Shown here: positions 33,542-43,800 of the stretch, one piece after another | How the letters are laid out: each line of letters starts with the position of its first letter | Numbering within the stretch: position 1 is the first letter of the stretch | Made by a program: the position numbers and the translations under genes | Notes under the pieces: model-generated | What the model was told of the DNA's origin: nothing | What the model saw: only the letters and a program-made list of their open reading frames with translations | Database searches by the model: none | Assembly: GCF_034350045.1 (NCBI RefSeq) | Contig: NZ_CP133781.1 | Location: forward strand, 4,202,501 to 4,266,500 | Length of the DNA: 64,000 bases | Source: Pseudomonas sp. CCI4.2 | GTDB lineage: Bacteria > Pseudomonadota > Gammaproteobacteria > Pseudomonadales > Pseudomonadaceae | Reading direction: 5' to 3'

Positions 33542-34666
33542 ATGGGAGTATTGGACGGCGTACGGATTGTCGAGATCGCTGGCATCGGGCCGGGACCGTT
33601 TTGCGGCATGTTGTTGGCTGACATGGGCGCCGAGGTCATTCTGGTTGAGCGCAGCAGCGCCAAAGGCGGCGACACGTTCGACCTGGGCAAGCACGCCATC
33701 GTTAATCGCGGAAAACGCTCGGTCGCGCTGGACCTCAAAGACCCTGCCGCCATCGAAGCCGTGCTGCGCCTGATCGAAGGTTCGGACGCCCTCATCGAAG
33801 GCATGCGCCCAGGCGTCATGGAACGCCTGGGGCTGGGACCGGACGTGTGCCTGGCGCGCAATCCGCGCCTGGTCTACGGACGCATGACTGGCTGGGGTCA
33901 ACACGGGCCGCTGGCTCAGTTCGCCGGCCATGACCTTAATTACATCGCCCTTTCCGGCGCCTTGTGGTTTTCCGGGGAACCTGGCTCACCACCGCTGTCG
34001 CCACCGACCTTAGTGGGTGATCTGGGCGGCGGTGCGCTGTATTTGGCAATGGGAATTCTGGCCGGCATCCTCAATGCCAGCACCCGTGGCGTGGGGCAAG
34101 TGGTGGACGCTGCGATCGTCGATGGCAGCGCCAACCTGATGAACCTGATGCTGTCCGCGCACGCCGCCGGCCACCAGCCTATGGCGCGTGGTACGGGGTT
34201 ACTCGACGGTCCGCACTGGGCGCGTACTTATGCATGCGCCGATGGCCACTTCATCAGCATTCAAGCGCTAGAGCCGCAATTCAATGCCCAACTGTTCAAC
34301 ACACTCGGGCTGGGCGACGACCCGGAATTCAAGAATCCCTACGACCCTAGCTTCTGGGGCCCGTTGCGCGAACGCTTGACCGGGCTGTTCGCCAGTGAAC
34401 CACGCCAATACTGGATCGACCTGCTAGAAGGCAGCGATGCCTGTTTCGCGCCGGTCTTGACCCCAGTTGAAGCTTTGGCCCACCCGCACATGGCCGCTCG
34501 CGGGGTGTATGCCATTCATGACGGCGTGCTGCAAGCTGCACCGGCGCCCCGCTTCTGCGCGACGCCCTCCTGTGGCATTGGCAGCGTGCCCAGCCGTGGC
34601 GAACACAGCGTCGCAATTCTCAGGGCCGCAGGTTTGAGTACGGACGAGATTAACCGGTTGATTTAG
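33542..34666 (+). CDS. Alpha-methylacyl-CoA racemase-like CoA transferase family III protein (CaiB/BaiF fold)
   Basis: A 374-residue protein starting MGVLDGVRIVEIAGIGPGPF. The racemase active-site elements are present: FAGHDLNYIALSG (His, matching mycobacterial MCR His126) and LVGDLGGGALYLAMGILAG (Asp, matching Asp156). AMACR enzymes epimerise 2-methylacyl-CoA thioesters so that (2S) forms can enter beta-oxidation. The ATG at 33542 has aaaggag upstream; an earlier ATG at 33506 does not. It stands alone between the DUF4239 remnant and a REP element. Formyl- or succinyl-CoA transfer is the alternative role for the fold. Confidence 0.9.
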   Translation: MGVLDGVRIVEIAGIGPGPFCGMLLADMGAEVILVERSSAKGGDTFDLGKHAIVNRGKRSVALDLKDPAAIEAVLRLIEGSDALIEGMRPGVMERLGLGPDVCLARNPRLVYGRMTGWGQHGPLAQFAGHDLNYIALSGALWFSGEPGSPPLSPPTLVGDLGGGALYLAMGILAGILNASTRGVGQVVDAAIVDGSANLMNLMLSAHAAGHQPMARGTGLLDGPHWARTYACADGHFISIQALEPQFNAQLFNTLGLGDDPEFKNPYDPSFWGPLRERLTGLFASEPRQYWIDLLEGSDACFAPVLTPVEALAHPHMAARGVYAIHDGVLQAAPAPRFCATPSCGIGSVPSRGEHSVAILRAAGLSTDEINRLI

Positions 34667-34702
34667 CGCAGCACTTTCATAACCTAATGAAGAAATGAGT
34701 GT

Positions 34703-34758
34703 GTAGGAGCGCGATTGAGCGCGACCCCGATCCACCCCGTGCAAGCCCGCTCCCACCA
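34703..34758. repeat. REP-like palindromic element
   Basis: tgtaggagcgcgattgagcg starts at 34703 and caagcccgctcccacc ends at about 34757. The outer arms (gtaggagc and gctcccac) are near-complementary, and an inner dyad, gcgcgattgagcgcg, is visible. It is a typical Pseudomonas REP layout downstream of a stop codon. Confidence 0.7.
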
Positions 34759-34854
34759 TTGCCAGATGATAAACGGCATTCAAAATCGGGGTTTGACGAC
34801 AGAGGGCCTCGTGGGTTGGTCTACGCTGAAATCTCCACCGCAGGAGACAACAAC

Positions 34855-35028
34855 ATGAGCAACTCGGAAAAACCCATTAACGTCGTCGAGCAGAATATCG
34901 AGGACGACAATGAGGACCTAGAAGGTACCGATGAAACATCAACCACCGACACCGATGAAGAAAGCGCTGCCGATGAACTCAGCCGGAAAACAGCAGAGAT
35001 AGAACGCAAAGTGGCTGATGGTCACTAG
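34855..35028 (+). CDS. Small acidic hypothetical protein
   Basis: A 57-residue, strongly acidic protein (MSNSEKPINVVEQNIEDDNE at the start, then a Thr/Asp/Glu-rich run) ending with the charged helix-like stretch DELSRKTAEIERKVADGH. The ATG at 34855 has caggaga upstream with good spacing; the longer upstream reading runs through a REP and is not native. The protein is likely disordered with a short C-terminal helix. I do not recognise a family. It is convergent with the AEC carrier gene. Confidence 0.7.
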   Translation: MSNSEKPINVVEQNIEDDNEDLEGTDETSTTDTDEESAADELSRKTAEIERKVADGH

Positions 35029-35056
35029 ACAGCAGCATTACGCTTGGATCGATTTT

Positions 35057-35986
35057 TCAGACCGAAAACAACCAAAGAATAATGGATATGGATGCTAACG
35101 ACCCCAGCGTCGAAAGCAAGATAGTGCGAGAGATCACCCCTGCTTCACGGCGATAGTATTCCGCAAGCATGAAAGGCCCAGTGCCGGTAGGCAGCGCGCT
35201 TAACAGCAGCGCCGCCTGCGCCCATAACGGCGGAAGATGAAACACCTTGAACGCCAAATACGCCGTTATTAACGGCTGGACGATCAGCTTTATAAGCACC
35301 AGCGGCCAGGCACCGGTCACTCGTCCTTCCTGCTTGTGTGCGAGAAACAAACCCAAGGAGATCAGCGCACACGGGGTCGTCGCACTCGCGAGCATGTCCA
35401 GGAAGTGGAGAACCGGCACAGTGAGTCCCAACCCCGTCGCAGCCCACAACCCCCCGGCTATTGGCGAAACGACCAGTGGGTTTTTTGCCAGCGCACGTAA
35501 TACGGTCGCAATGGCCCGGCCTAGGTGTTTTTCCTGTTGAAGCCCGATCTCAATGCAGACCACTGAAATAGAGAACAGCACGCAGACGACGATCAGCGAG
35601 GATATCAACGCCGGTTGAAGACCTGCGGGGCCGAGAACCAACAGGCACAGTGGAATACCGATGTAACCGGTATTGGCATACGAAGCGCTTAGCCCGTCGA
35701 TGCTCGCCTCGACCAACGAGTGTTTGTTGGCCATGCGCCAGATCAGGGTCGCGAAAAACACCAACAACGCTCCACCGCTAAAGGCGAGAACGAAGCCCGG
35801 CTGCCAAATCTCCGCCCAGGTGGCGGTAGCTGTGGTTTTAAATAACAGCGCTGGCAAGCACAGCCATACCACTAGGCGATTGATTTCTGAAGCCGCAGTG
35901 GGTCCGAGACAATTGGCTTTTCGACAGATAAACCCGACCAGGATCAGCGCAAAAATCGGCAAAACGACGGTAACAACTGAGTTCAT
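35057..35986 (-). CDS. AEC-family transporter (auxin efflux carrier/malonate-type permease)
   Basis: A 309-residue membrane protein with about ten hydrophobic segments in two repeats of five. AEC features include LPIFALILVGFICRKANCLGP at the N-terminus, the first crossover region LVVWLCLPALLFKTTA, and the second repeat containing KLIVQPLITAYLAFKVF and LLSALPTGTGPFMLAEYY. Members export or import small carboxylates. It ends convergently with the small acidic gene. The divergent neighbour is the HerA-like ATPase gene, 164 bp away, with no obvious functional link. Confidence 0.9.
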   Translation of the reverse strand: MNSVVTVVLPIFALILVGFICRKANCLGPTAASEINRLVVWLCLPALLFKTTATATWAEIWQPGFVLAFSGGALLVFFATLIWRMANKHSLVEASIDGLSASYANTGYIGIPLCLLVLGPAGLQPALISSLIVVCVLFSISVVCIEIGLQQEKHLGRAIATVLRALAKNPLVVSPIAGGLWAATGLGLTVPVLHFLDMLASATTPCALISLGLFLAHKQEGRVTGAWPLVLIKLIVQPLITAYLAFKVFHLPPLWAQAALLLSALPTGTGPFMLAEYYRREAGVISRTILLSTLGSLASISIILWLFSV

Positions 35987-36150
35987 GAAGAGTGACGCCA
36001 GAACCGGACAAAGGCGATGAGCCTAAAGTTGCCACTCCCTGCTGTCTAGGGCTCGACTAAGGTAAATATAAAGCGATTGCTTTTAGCTCTTTTAAAAGCA
36101 GTATTGGCGTGGACATTTATGGAATAACACCTTTATTGGACGGATTTTAC

Positions 36151-37635
36151 ATGTCTGACTCTGACTCAATTCTATTTGGCGCAAGCCTTGACGGGCAGCC
36201 GGTTGGGCAAGCGCTGCGGTTGGCGAATCGTCATGGCCTGATTGCGGGAGCGACCGGTACCGGCAAGACCGTGACACTCCAGCGTCTGGCTGAAGTATTC
36301 AGCGACGCTGGCGTCGCAGTTTTCGCGGCGGATATCAAGGGTGACCTGTGCGGGCTGGGCGCGGCAGGTAACCCCCAAGGCAAAGTCGCTGAACGAATCG
36401 CCGGTATGCCGTGGCTGAATTATCGCCCCCAGGCTAATCCGGTCATCCTTTGGGATGTGCACGGCCAATCGGGTCATCCCTTGCGCACCACGTTGTTGGA
36501 AATGGGCCCACTGCTGTTGGGAAGTTTGCTGGAGTTGACCGACAGCCAACAATCGACGTTGTACGCAGCGTTCAAGGTTGCGGACCGTGAAGGATTGTTG
36601 CTGCTGGAAATTAAAGACCTCAAAGCCCTGCTCAATCACCTTCGCGACCATCCAGAACTGCTGGGTGAAGACAGCGCCTTGATGACCACCGGGTCCAGTC
36701 AGGCATTGCTCCGTCGTTTGGCGGTGCTGGAGCAACAAGGCGCCGAAGCGTTGTTCGGCGAACCGGCCTTGCAGCTCGAAGATATTTTGCAACCGGCCAG
36801 TGATGGCCGGGGACGCATCCACGTGTTGGATGCCCGCCGTTTGGTGCATGAAGCGCCCAAGGTCTACGCGACGTTCCTGCTGTGGTTGCTGGCTGAACTG
36901 TTTGAGCAATTGCCTGAACGTGGCGACGCTGACAAGCCGCTGCTGGCGCTATTTTTCGATGAGGCGCATTTGTTGTTCGCTAACACCCCAAAGGCGTTGC
37001 AAGAACGTCTTGAGCAGGTGGTTCGGTTGATCCGCTCCAAGGGCGTTGGTGTGTATTTCGTCACCCAATCGCCCAGCGACTTGCCGGATACCATCCTCGC
37101 GCAGCTGGGTTTGCGGATTCAGCATGGGCTGCGGGCATTCACCAGCAAAGAACAAAGGTCCTTGCGCGCCGTGGCCGATGGTTTTCGTCCTAATCCGGCG
37201 TTCGATACCCTCGCGGTACTCACTGAGCTGGGCATTGGTGAAGCGCTGGTCGGTACGTTGCAGGAAAAAGGCACCCCCGAAATGGTCCAGCGTGTACTGA
37301 TCGCGCCCCCGCAATCGCGAATCGGGCCATTGAGTGAAACCGAGCGCGCGGTGTTGATTGCTCAGTCGCCTTTGGCTGGACGTTACGACAAACCGGTGGA
37401 CCGTGAGTCTGCGTATGAAATGTTAATGGCGCGCAAGATCGCCCCGCCTGACGTAGGCGTAGAGCCGGCGAAGGACGTACCCGGCGGATTGGCCGAGAGG
37501 GCAGGAGGTTTTTTTAGCGGTCTCGCGGGCCAGGCAATGAAAAACGCGATGCGCACCGCCGCGAATCAAATCGGGCGAGAGTTGGTGCGCGGTTTGATGG
37601 GCTCATTGTTGGGTGGGAGCAATAAAAAGAAGTAA
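36151..37635 (+). CDS. HerA-like ATPase/helicase, DUF853 (YjgR-like)
   Basis: A 494-residue protein of the HerA/FtsK superfamily. Walker A is GATGTGKTV at residues 33-41; ADIKGDLCGLG follows the second strand; Walker B is LLALFFDEAHLLF; and the FVTQSPSDLPDTIL and LRIQHGLRAFTSKEQRSL stretches complete the YjgR pattern. The C-terminal tail is Gly/Ala-rich and basic (FFSGLAGQAMKNAMRTAANQ, ending NKKK). The ATG at 36151 is chosen because similarity begins there. E. coli YjgR is of similar length. Its role is unknown; DNA or protein translocation by a hexameric ring is the family expectation. Confidence 0.92.
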   Translation: MSDSDSILFGASLDGQPVGQALRLANRHGLIAGATGTGKTVTLQRLAEVFSDAGVAVFAADIKGDLCGLGAAGNPQGKVAERIAGMPWLNYRPQANPVILWDVHGQSGHPLRTTLLEMGPLLLGSLLELTDSQQSTLYAAFKVADREGLLLLEIKDLKALLNHLRDHPELLGEDSALMTTGSSQALLRRLAVLEQQGAEALFGEPALQLEDILQPASDGRGRIHVLDARRLVHEAPKVYATFLLWLLAELFEQLPERGDADKPLLALFFDEAHLLFANTPKALQERLEQVVRLIRSKGVGVYFVTQSPSDLPDTILAQLGLRIQHGLRAFTSKEQRSLRAVADGFRPNPAFDTLAVLTELGIGEALVGTLQEKGTPEMVQRVLIAPPQSRIGPLSETERAVLIAQSPLAGRYDKPVDRESAYEMLMARKIAPPDVGVEPAKDVPGGLAERAGGFFSGLAGQAMKNAMRTAANQIGRELVRGLMGSLLGGSNKKK

Positions 37636-37797
37636 TTCGGTTTAACGATTCAAACCACCGTGGGACCGAATTATTCGGGAAGGCTTTTCTCCTGACACGC
37701 TGCAACCTCAAGCTCAACGAAGTGCCCCACAGTTTGCTGCGCGACAGCGCGGCGTCGAAGACGTGGCGGACCCTCCTACAGGTCCGGGGGATTGATT

Positions 37798-38862
37798 TTA
37801 ATCCCACTCTGCCGAAAGCGGTCTCAACGGCAGCCTGCGGGTGGCTATTTTGAACAGCCAGCGTAATCCGCTGTTGGAGTGTGCACTGAGCCGGGTAAGC
37901 GCCATCGCGTAGGCCACGGCCCGGTGAGTGATTTTGACTTGATCACCGGAGCAGAAGTCCAGGTGTCGCTGTAGTTTACGGAGTGTCAGGACCGCGAAGG
38001 CGATATTCATCACGCAGAAACGTCGAAACCCAGAGTGCTTGAGCGGAATCGTCAGTGTGTATTCCAACGCCAGTTTCAGGTGCGCGTGGGCGATGCCGAT
38101 CATCTCGGTCAGTGCACGGCCATGATTCGCGCTTTGCACACCGGCTTGTAATCCCGAGAGGTCAACGCCGTGGCGGGCGAACAGGTCTTGCGGCAACCAG
38201 CAAACGCCGTGGCTGTAATCCTCCCACTGGTCTTTCAGCACATTGGTCATCTGCAGGCCTTGGCCGAAGGACACGGCCAGCGGCAAGAGCAGCCCGCGCT
38301 GGCTGGCCAACGCAGGGTCAAAATCGATGAGCAGCTCGGTCAGCATTTCGCCCACCACCCCCGCTACGCAGTAACAGTAGCGATTCATGTCGCGCAACGT
38401 TTCCAGTCCATGTCGACTGACGGTGCGCTGAAAATCAAACATCCCTTTGGACATCACCGTCAGGCAGTTAATGATTGCCGTTCGTTGGGAGGGCATCAGG
38501 CTGCGGGTGATCTGTAAAACCAGCACTAACTGGCTGACCAGTTCGCGCTCGGCGGGCAAGGTTGCCTGTGAAAACAGCGGAGCCAACTCGGCCGAGAACT
38601 GTTTCGAATCGATATGACCCGTGACGGCGGCAATGAACGCCGCCCCATAACGACGCTTCTGCTCCAGGCTAAAGGTCGGTTCGTCTTCAATGGTATCGGC
38701 GATGCGACAGAGCAAATAAGCGTTGGTTACCGCCAGCCGCAGGGGCGGCGGCAACTGCGGAATAGTGAGCGCAAAGGTTCTGGATACATGGGGCAGGATC
38801 AGATTTTGATAGGCCTCAGCTTCGCGTGCGCCGAGGTCAAAAGCTGAGGGTGACTCGAACAT
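37798..38862 (-). CDS. Squalene/phytoene synthase-family protein (squalene synthase-like)
   Basis: A 354-residue isoprenoid synthase. The two Mg-diphosphate aspartate motifs are present: DTIED (in LLCRIADTIEDEPTF) and the second, DQWED (in GLQMTNVLKDQWEDY). SRTFALTIPQLPPPLR near the N-terminus is typical of squalene synthases that condense two farnesyl diphosphates. The ATG at 38862 is preferred over a TTG two codons upstream. No squalene-hopene cyclase, hpn genes or carotenoid genes are in the window, so its product and use are open. It stands alone between the HerA-like gene and a truncated LysR. Confidence 0.88.
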   Translation of the reverse strand: MFESPSAFDLGAREAEAYQNLILPHVSRTFALTIPQLPPPLRLAVTNAYLLCRIADTIEDEPTFSLEQKRRYGAAFIAAVTGHIDSKQFSAELAPLFSQATLPAERELVSQLVLVLQITRSLMPSQRTAIINCLTVMSKGMFDFQRTVSRHGLETLRDMNRYCYCVAGVVGEMLTELLIDFDPALASQRGLLLPLAVSFGQGLQMTNVLKDQWEDYSHGVCWLPQDLFARHGVDLSGLQAGVQSANHGRALTEMIGIAHAHLKLALEYTLTIPLKHSGFRRFCVMNIAFAVLTLRKLQRHLDFCSGDQVKITHRAVAYAMALTRLSAHSNSGLRWLFKIATRRLPLRPLSAEWD

Positions 38863-38998
38863 GGACAAGCGATTTCTACCTCACCATAGGGTCATGCATA
38901 CCGGTGCATACAGGCTCCGAGTGCGGCAGTGTAATCGCTAATGGGGGGCTTGGCGTGGATTCGCCACACGGCCCTCAGCGTAAAGTTTTCACAACCTG

Positions 38999-39295
38999 TC
39001 AGGAAAATCCGTTGGGCATGTCGCCGCTGATGACCGCGCCTATGATGCTCATCGCCGGCAGTAGCGCCGTGGCAATCTCAATCGCCCGGCTGGTAGGCCG
39101 CATCCCTCTTCCCGCGCGTAAAAACAACGGGTCATCGAAGCAATGACGCAATCTGACCAGTGACCCGCTCACCGCCGGTTGTTGGACATGCAGATATTCA
39201 GCCGATTTTGAGACGCTTTGTTCGCGGAACATCACCATGAAAACCACTAATAAATTTAGATCAATACCTGCAAATTTATGTTCGTCGATATTCAT
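38999..39295 (-). pseudogene. Truncated LysR-family regulator (DNA-binding domain only)
   Basis: 98 codons with a clear LysR N-terminus (DLNLLVVFMVMFREQSVSKS, then AEYLHVQQPAVSGSLVRLRH and DDPLFLRAGRGMRPTSRA). The whole effector domain, about 200 residues, is missing, and the 130 bp beyond the stop contain no continuation. The style of the wing (DDPLFLRAGRGM) is that of NodD/LeuO-type regulators. The fragment may still bind DNA. No adjacent divergent partner is evident; it lies between the squalene-synthase-like gene and the efflux operon. Confidence 0.75.
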
Positions 39296-39412
39296 TACGG
39301 AACCCCGGAATGTTTAAAAAAATGAAGAATGATTGTTGGTAATCGCCACTACCTGGACCTGCGCAAATCGATAGGCTGCTATGCATATTACACAGAGCAG
39401 CCCATGACCGGC

Positions 39413-40828
39413 TCAGTTATTTATGGCCACGCCCTCAACCTTGTTATTCCAGCCGCCACCCAATGCCTTGTAAATGGCAACAATCCCACGGTAGGTGTCG
39501 ATCTCACCCAGGGCCTGAGAATCTTCGGCTGCCAGGCGTTCACGTTCGGCATCCAGCAACACCAGGAAGTCAGCGGTGCCTTCGCGGTACTGAATCGAGG
39601 CCAAATCTGCCGCTTTACGGCTGGATTCACTTTGACGGATCAACGAGATCAAACGTTCCTGACGCTTGTTGTAATCGCTGAAGGCGTTTTCCGACTCCTC
39701 CAACGCCAGCAACACGTGCTGCTCGTAGTTGGCCAGCGCACCGTCAGCATCGGCATTGGCCCCGCGAATCCGCGCTCGCACGCTGCGTAAATCCAGCGCC
39801 GGCCAAGTGATGCTTGGGCCAAGCGACCAGGCAGCAGCAGCCGAAGAACCGATCTGCGAACCACGGGCGGCGGTGTAACCGAGAAAACCGGTGAGGCTGA
39901 CCCGTGGGAACAGGTCCGCCGTGTTCACCCCGATTTGCGCGGTGGCCGAGGCCAATTGGCGCTCAGCGGCACGCACATCAGGACGGTGACGCAGCAGTTC
40001 GGTGGGATCGCCAATCGGCAAGGCCTTGGCAATCGCCGGCAACTGCGCTGGGCTCAGGTCGACTTTCATCGATTCCGGACGCTCACCCATCAAGGTCGCG
40101 ATGCGGTTTTTTTCCCGCACTTGTTCAGCTTGCAACTGCGGCACAGTGGCTTCAACTGCCGCCAGACGGGCATCAGCACGCACCACGTCGAGTTCGTTAC
40201 CGACCCCGGCGTCACGCATGCTGACGGTGACAGTGCGCGATTCCTGCTGGTTTTTCAGGTTGTCCCGGGCAATTCGCTCACGCAGTTGCGCGCCGCGCAG
40301 CTGGCCGTAGGCATCCACCAGTTCGGCGGTGATGCTGATCTGCAACTGGAACAGATCGGCTTCGCTGGCTTGCTGATCGGCATTGGCCGACTCGATCTGG
40401 CGATGGATGTGACCAAACAGGTCGATTTCCCAGGCCATGTCCAGGCCCGCGGTGTAACTTTCGATGTTAACGCGCTGATTGGTCTGACCCGGCACTTGCG
40501 CCTTGCCTATCTGGCTGCTGACGCCGCTGGTGATGATCGGCATCTGGGTGTACGCCACCTGATCACGGATCGCCCGGGAAGCTTGCAAACGAGCAAACGA
40601 CACGCGCAAATCCCGGTTGCCGGTCATCGACTGAGCAACCAGTTGATTCAGGACTGGATCATCGAATTGCGCCCACCAGACTGACTCAGTGTGAGTGCGG
40701 TCGTAATTGCCTTGGGCGGCAGACAACACCGCAGCCGCTGGGGTCACTGGGGCCTTGTAATCCGGGCCGACGGCGCAGGCCGCTAGCGCCAGAACCAACA
40801 GGCTAGGAACAAACAATTTCATGCTCAT
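39413..40828 (-). CDS. oprN: Outer-membrane efflux lipoprotein, OprN-like (NodT/TolC family)
   Basis: A 471-residue outer-membrane channel subunit. The lipobox LAAC gives lipid-modified Cys18. Two OEP repeats follow with the usual start WWAQFDDPVLNQLVAQSMTG and long coiled-coil stretches. Its start overlaps the RND pump stop by 4 bp (ATGA), so it is the last gene of a three-gene efflux operon. Trimers form the exit duct of tripartite pumps. Length (OprN ~472) and gene order match MexEF-OprN; the symbol is given on that basis. The end of the operon shows no clear T-tract hairpin. Confidence 0.9.
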   Translation of the reverse strand: MSMKLFVPSLLVLALAACAVGPDYKAPVTPAAAVLSAAQGNYDRTHTESVWWAQFDDPVLNQLVAQSMTGNRDLRVSFARLQASRAIRDQVAYTQMPIITSGVSSQIGKAQVPGQTNQRVNIESYTAGLDMAWEIDLFGHIHRQIESANADQQASEADLFQLQISITAELVDAYGQLRGAQLRERIARDNLKNQQESRTVTVSMRDAGVGNELDVVRADARLAAVEATVPQLQAEQVREKNRIATLMGERPESMKVDLSPAQLPAIAKALPIGDPTELLRHRPDVRAAERQLASATAQIGVNTADLFPRVSLTGFLGYTAARGSQIGSSAAAAWSLGPSITWPALDLRSVRARIRGANADADGALANYEQHVLLALEESENAFSDYNKRQERLISLIRQSESSRKAADLASIQYREGTADFLVLLDAERERLAAEDSQALGEIDTYRGIVAIYKALGGGWNNKVEGVAINN

Positions 40829-43800
40829 GGGTGCGACTCCAGCGTCAGGGCCTTGTCAGCTTCGTGAGCCTGTTTGCGGGCTGCTTTACGGGCTGCTTTG
40901 CGACCTACATAGTTACGAATCAGTACAAAGAACACCGGCGTCAGCAGCAGACCAAAGAAGGTCACCCCAAGCATTCCGGAGAATACCGCCACGCCCATCG
41001 CCCGGCGCATTTCAGAACCGGCACCGGTCGATGTCACCAACGGGATTACGCCCATGATGAAAGCGAACGACGTCATCAGGATCGGACGTAAACGCAGGCG
41101 GCACGCTTCCAATACCGCATCCAATGGGGTCATGCCCTGGTCCTGCTTATCTTTGGCAAACTCGACGATAAGGATCGCGTTCTTACACGCCAAGCCCACC
41201 AGTACGATCAAGCCGATCTGGGTGAAGATGTTGTTGTCGCCGTTAGAGATGATCACCCCGGCAATGGCTGAAAGCAGGGTCATCGGCACGATCAGGATCA
41301 CGGCCAGTGGCAGGCTCCAGCTTTCGTACAAGGCAGCCAACACCAGGAACGCCAGCAGTACGCAGAGTGGGAAGACCAACAACGCCGTGTTGCCAGACAA
41401 AATCTGCTGGAACGTCAGGTCGGTCCACTCGTAGGTCATGCCGTTTGGCAGTTCATCTTTGAGCAGTTTCTCGATAGCGATTTGAGCCTGCCCCGAGCTG
41501 TAACCGGGTGCCGCACCGCCGTTTATCTCGGCGGTAATGAACCCGTTGTAGTGCATGACCCGATCAGGACCGGAGGTAGGGCTGACCTTGACGAAGGTCG
41601 CCAGCGGGATCATTTCGCCGAGGTTGTTGCGTACTTTCAGCTGACCAATCTGCTCAGGTTCCTGGCGGAACTGTTGCTCGGCCTGAACGTTAACCTGATA
41701 CGTGCGACCAAAACGGTTGAAGTCGTTGGCGTACAGCGAGCCCAGGTAAACCTGCAACGTGTCGAAAATGTCGCTGATAGCGACGCCGTGGGTCTTGGCT
41801 TTTTCACGGTCGATGTTCGCATCGACTTGCGGCACGTTAACGGTGTAGCTGGTAAACAACCCGTGCAGCTCAGGAATCGTCCGGCTCTTGGCAATAATAT
41901 TTTGCGTTTCTTTGTACAGTGCTTCGTAACCCAGGTTGCCACGGTCTTCGATTTGCAAACGGAAGCCGCCGATGGTGCCGAGGCCTTGGACCGGGGGTGG
42001 CGGGAACACCGCGATATACGCTTCTTGAATCCCGCCGAACTTGGCATTGAGCGAGCCCGCAATGGCGCCGGCCGAGAGGCTGGCCTCTTTGCGTTCATCG
42101 AACGGCCGCAGACCAATAAAGGCGATGCCGTTGTTTGGACTGTTGGTGAAACCGTTGATCGACAGGCCGGGGAACGCAACGGCACTGTCAAAACCCGGTT
42201 CGTTCATGGCAATGGTGCTCATGCGCCGAATAACCGCTTCAGTGCGGTCCAGACTGGCGGCATCCGGCAACTGCGCAAAGGTCACCAGGTATTGCTTGTC
42301 TTGGGTCGGTACGAAACCGGTTGGCGTGGTGTTGAAGCCAAACCAGGTCATCACAATCAGACCGCCGTAGACCACCACCGCAATGCCGGTACTGCGAATG
42401 ACCCTGGCCACCGTGCCCACATAACCATGGCTGGCTTTGTCGAAAAACCAGTTGAACGGTTTGAACAGCCAACCGCCGAGTAAACGATCAAGCAAGCGTG
42501 AGAAACGGTCTTTGGGCGCGCCATGGGCTTGCAGCAGCACGGCGGCCAATGCCGGCGACAAGGTCAGCGAGTTGAACGCCGAAATAACCGTGGAGATGGC
42601 AATCGTCAGCGCGAACTGCTTATAGAACTGACCGGTCAAGCCCGAGATAAAGGCGGCCGGGACAAACACCGCACACAGCACCAATGCCGTGGCGATAATC
42701 GGCCCGGTCACTTCACTCATGGCTTTTTTCGTCGCCTCAGCGGGCTGCAATCCCAGCTCGATATTTCGCTCGACGTTCTCCACCACCACAATCGCGTCGT
42801 CCACCACGATGCCGATGGCCAGCACCAATCCGAACAATGACAACGCGTTGAGCGAGAAGCCGAACAAGTGCATCACGGCAAAGGTGCCGATCAATGACAC
42901 CGGCACGGCGACCAGTGGAATGATCGAGGCACGCCAGGTTTGCAGGAACAGAATGACGACCAACACCACCAGAATCAGGGCTTCGAACAAGGTGTGGACC
43001 ACTGCCTCGATGGAACTGCGAACGAAGATCGTCGGGTCATAAACGATTTCGTAATCCATGCCTTCGGGGAAGCTTTTCTTCAGTTCGGCCATCTTCGCCC
43101 GCACCTGATTAGAGATGTCGATGGCATTGGAACCGGGACGCTGAAAGATCGGCATGGCCACCGCTTCCTGGTTATTCAGCAGCGCCCGCAGGGCATATTG
43201 GTTAGAGCCGAGTTCGACCCGTGCGATGTCTTTGAGGCGGGTGATCTCGCCGTTGGCGCCGGCCCGAATGATGACGTTTTCGAACTCCTCCTCGCTGACC
43301 AGACGGCCCTGGGAGTTGATCGACATTTGAAAGCTGGTGGCATTCGGCGCTGGAGGGGCACCTAATGAACCGGCGGCGACTTGACGGTTTTGTTCACGAA
43401 CCGCGTTCACCACATCAATCGCTGTCAGGTTCCGCGACGAGGTTTTGTCCGGGTCCAGCCAAATCCGCAGCGAGTAATCGCCCATGCCGAACAGTTGCAC
43501 ATCGCCGATACCGTTCAAGCGCGCCAGCTCATCCTTGACGTTGAGAATGGCGTAGTTGGACAGGTAGAGCATGTCGTAGCGTTTGTCTGGCGAGACCAAG
43601 TGAACCAACAGCGTCAACTCAGGTGACGCTTTGTCCACGGTGATACCGATGCGCGTCACCTCTTCTGGAAGTTTCGGCTCGGTGCGGGTCACGCGGTTCT
43701 GAACTTGAACTTGGGCGTTGTCCAGGTCAGTGCCCAACGCGAACGTCACCGTGAGCGTCAGCTTGCCGTCGGCGGTGGACTGCGAGGACATGTACAGCAT

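Noticed and set aside
41482..42483. Long + strand frame of 333 codons opposite the RND pump
   Set aside because: It is fully within the mexF-like gene on the other strand and lacks any family resemblance.
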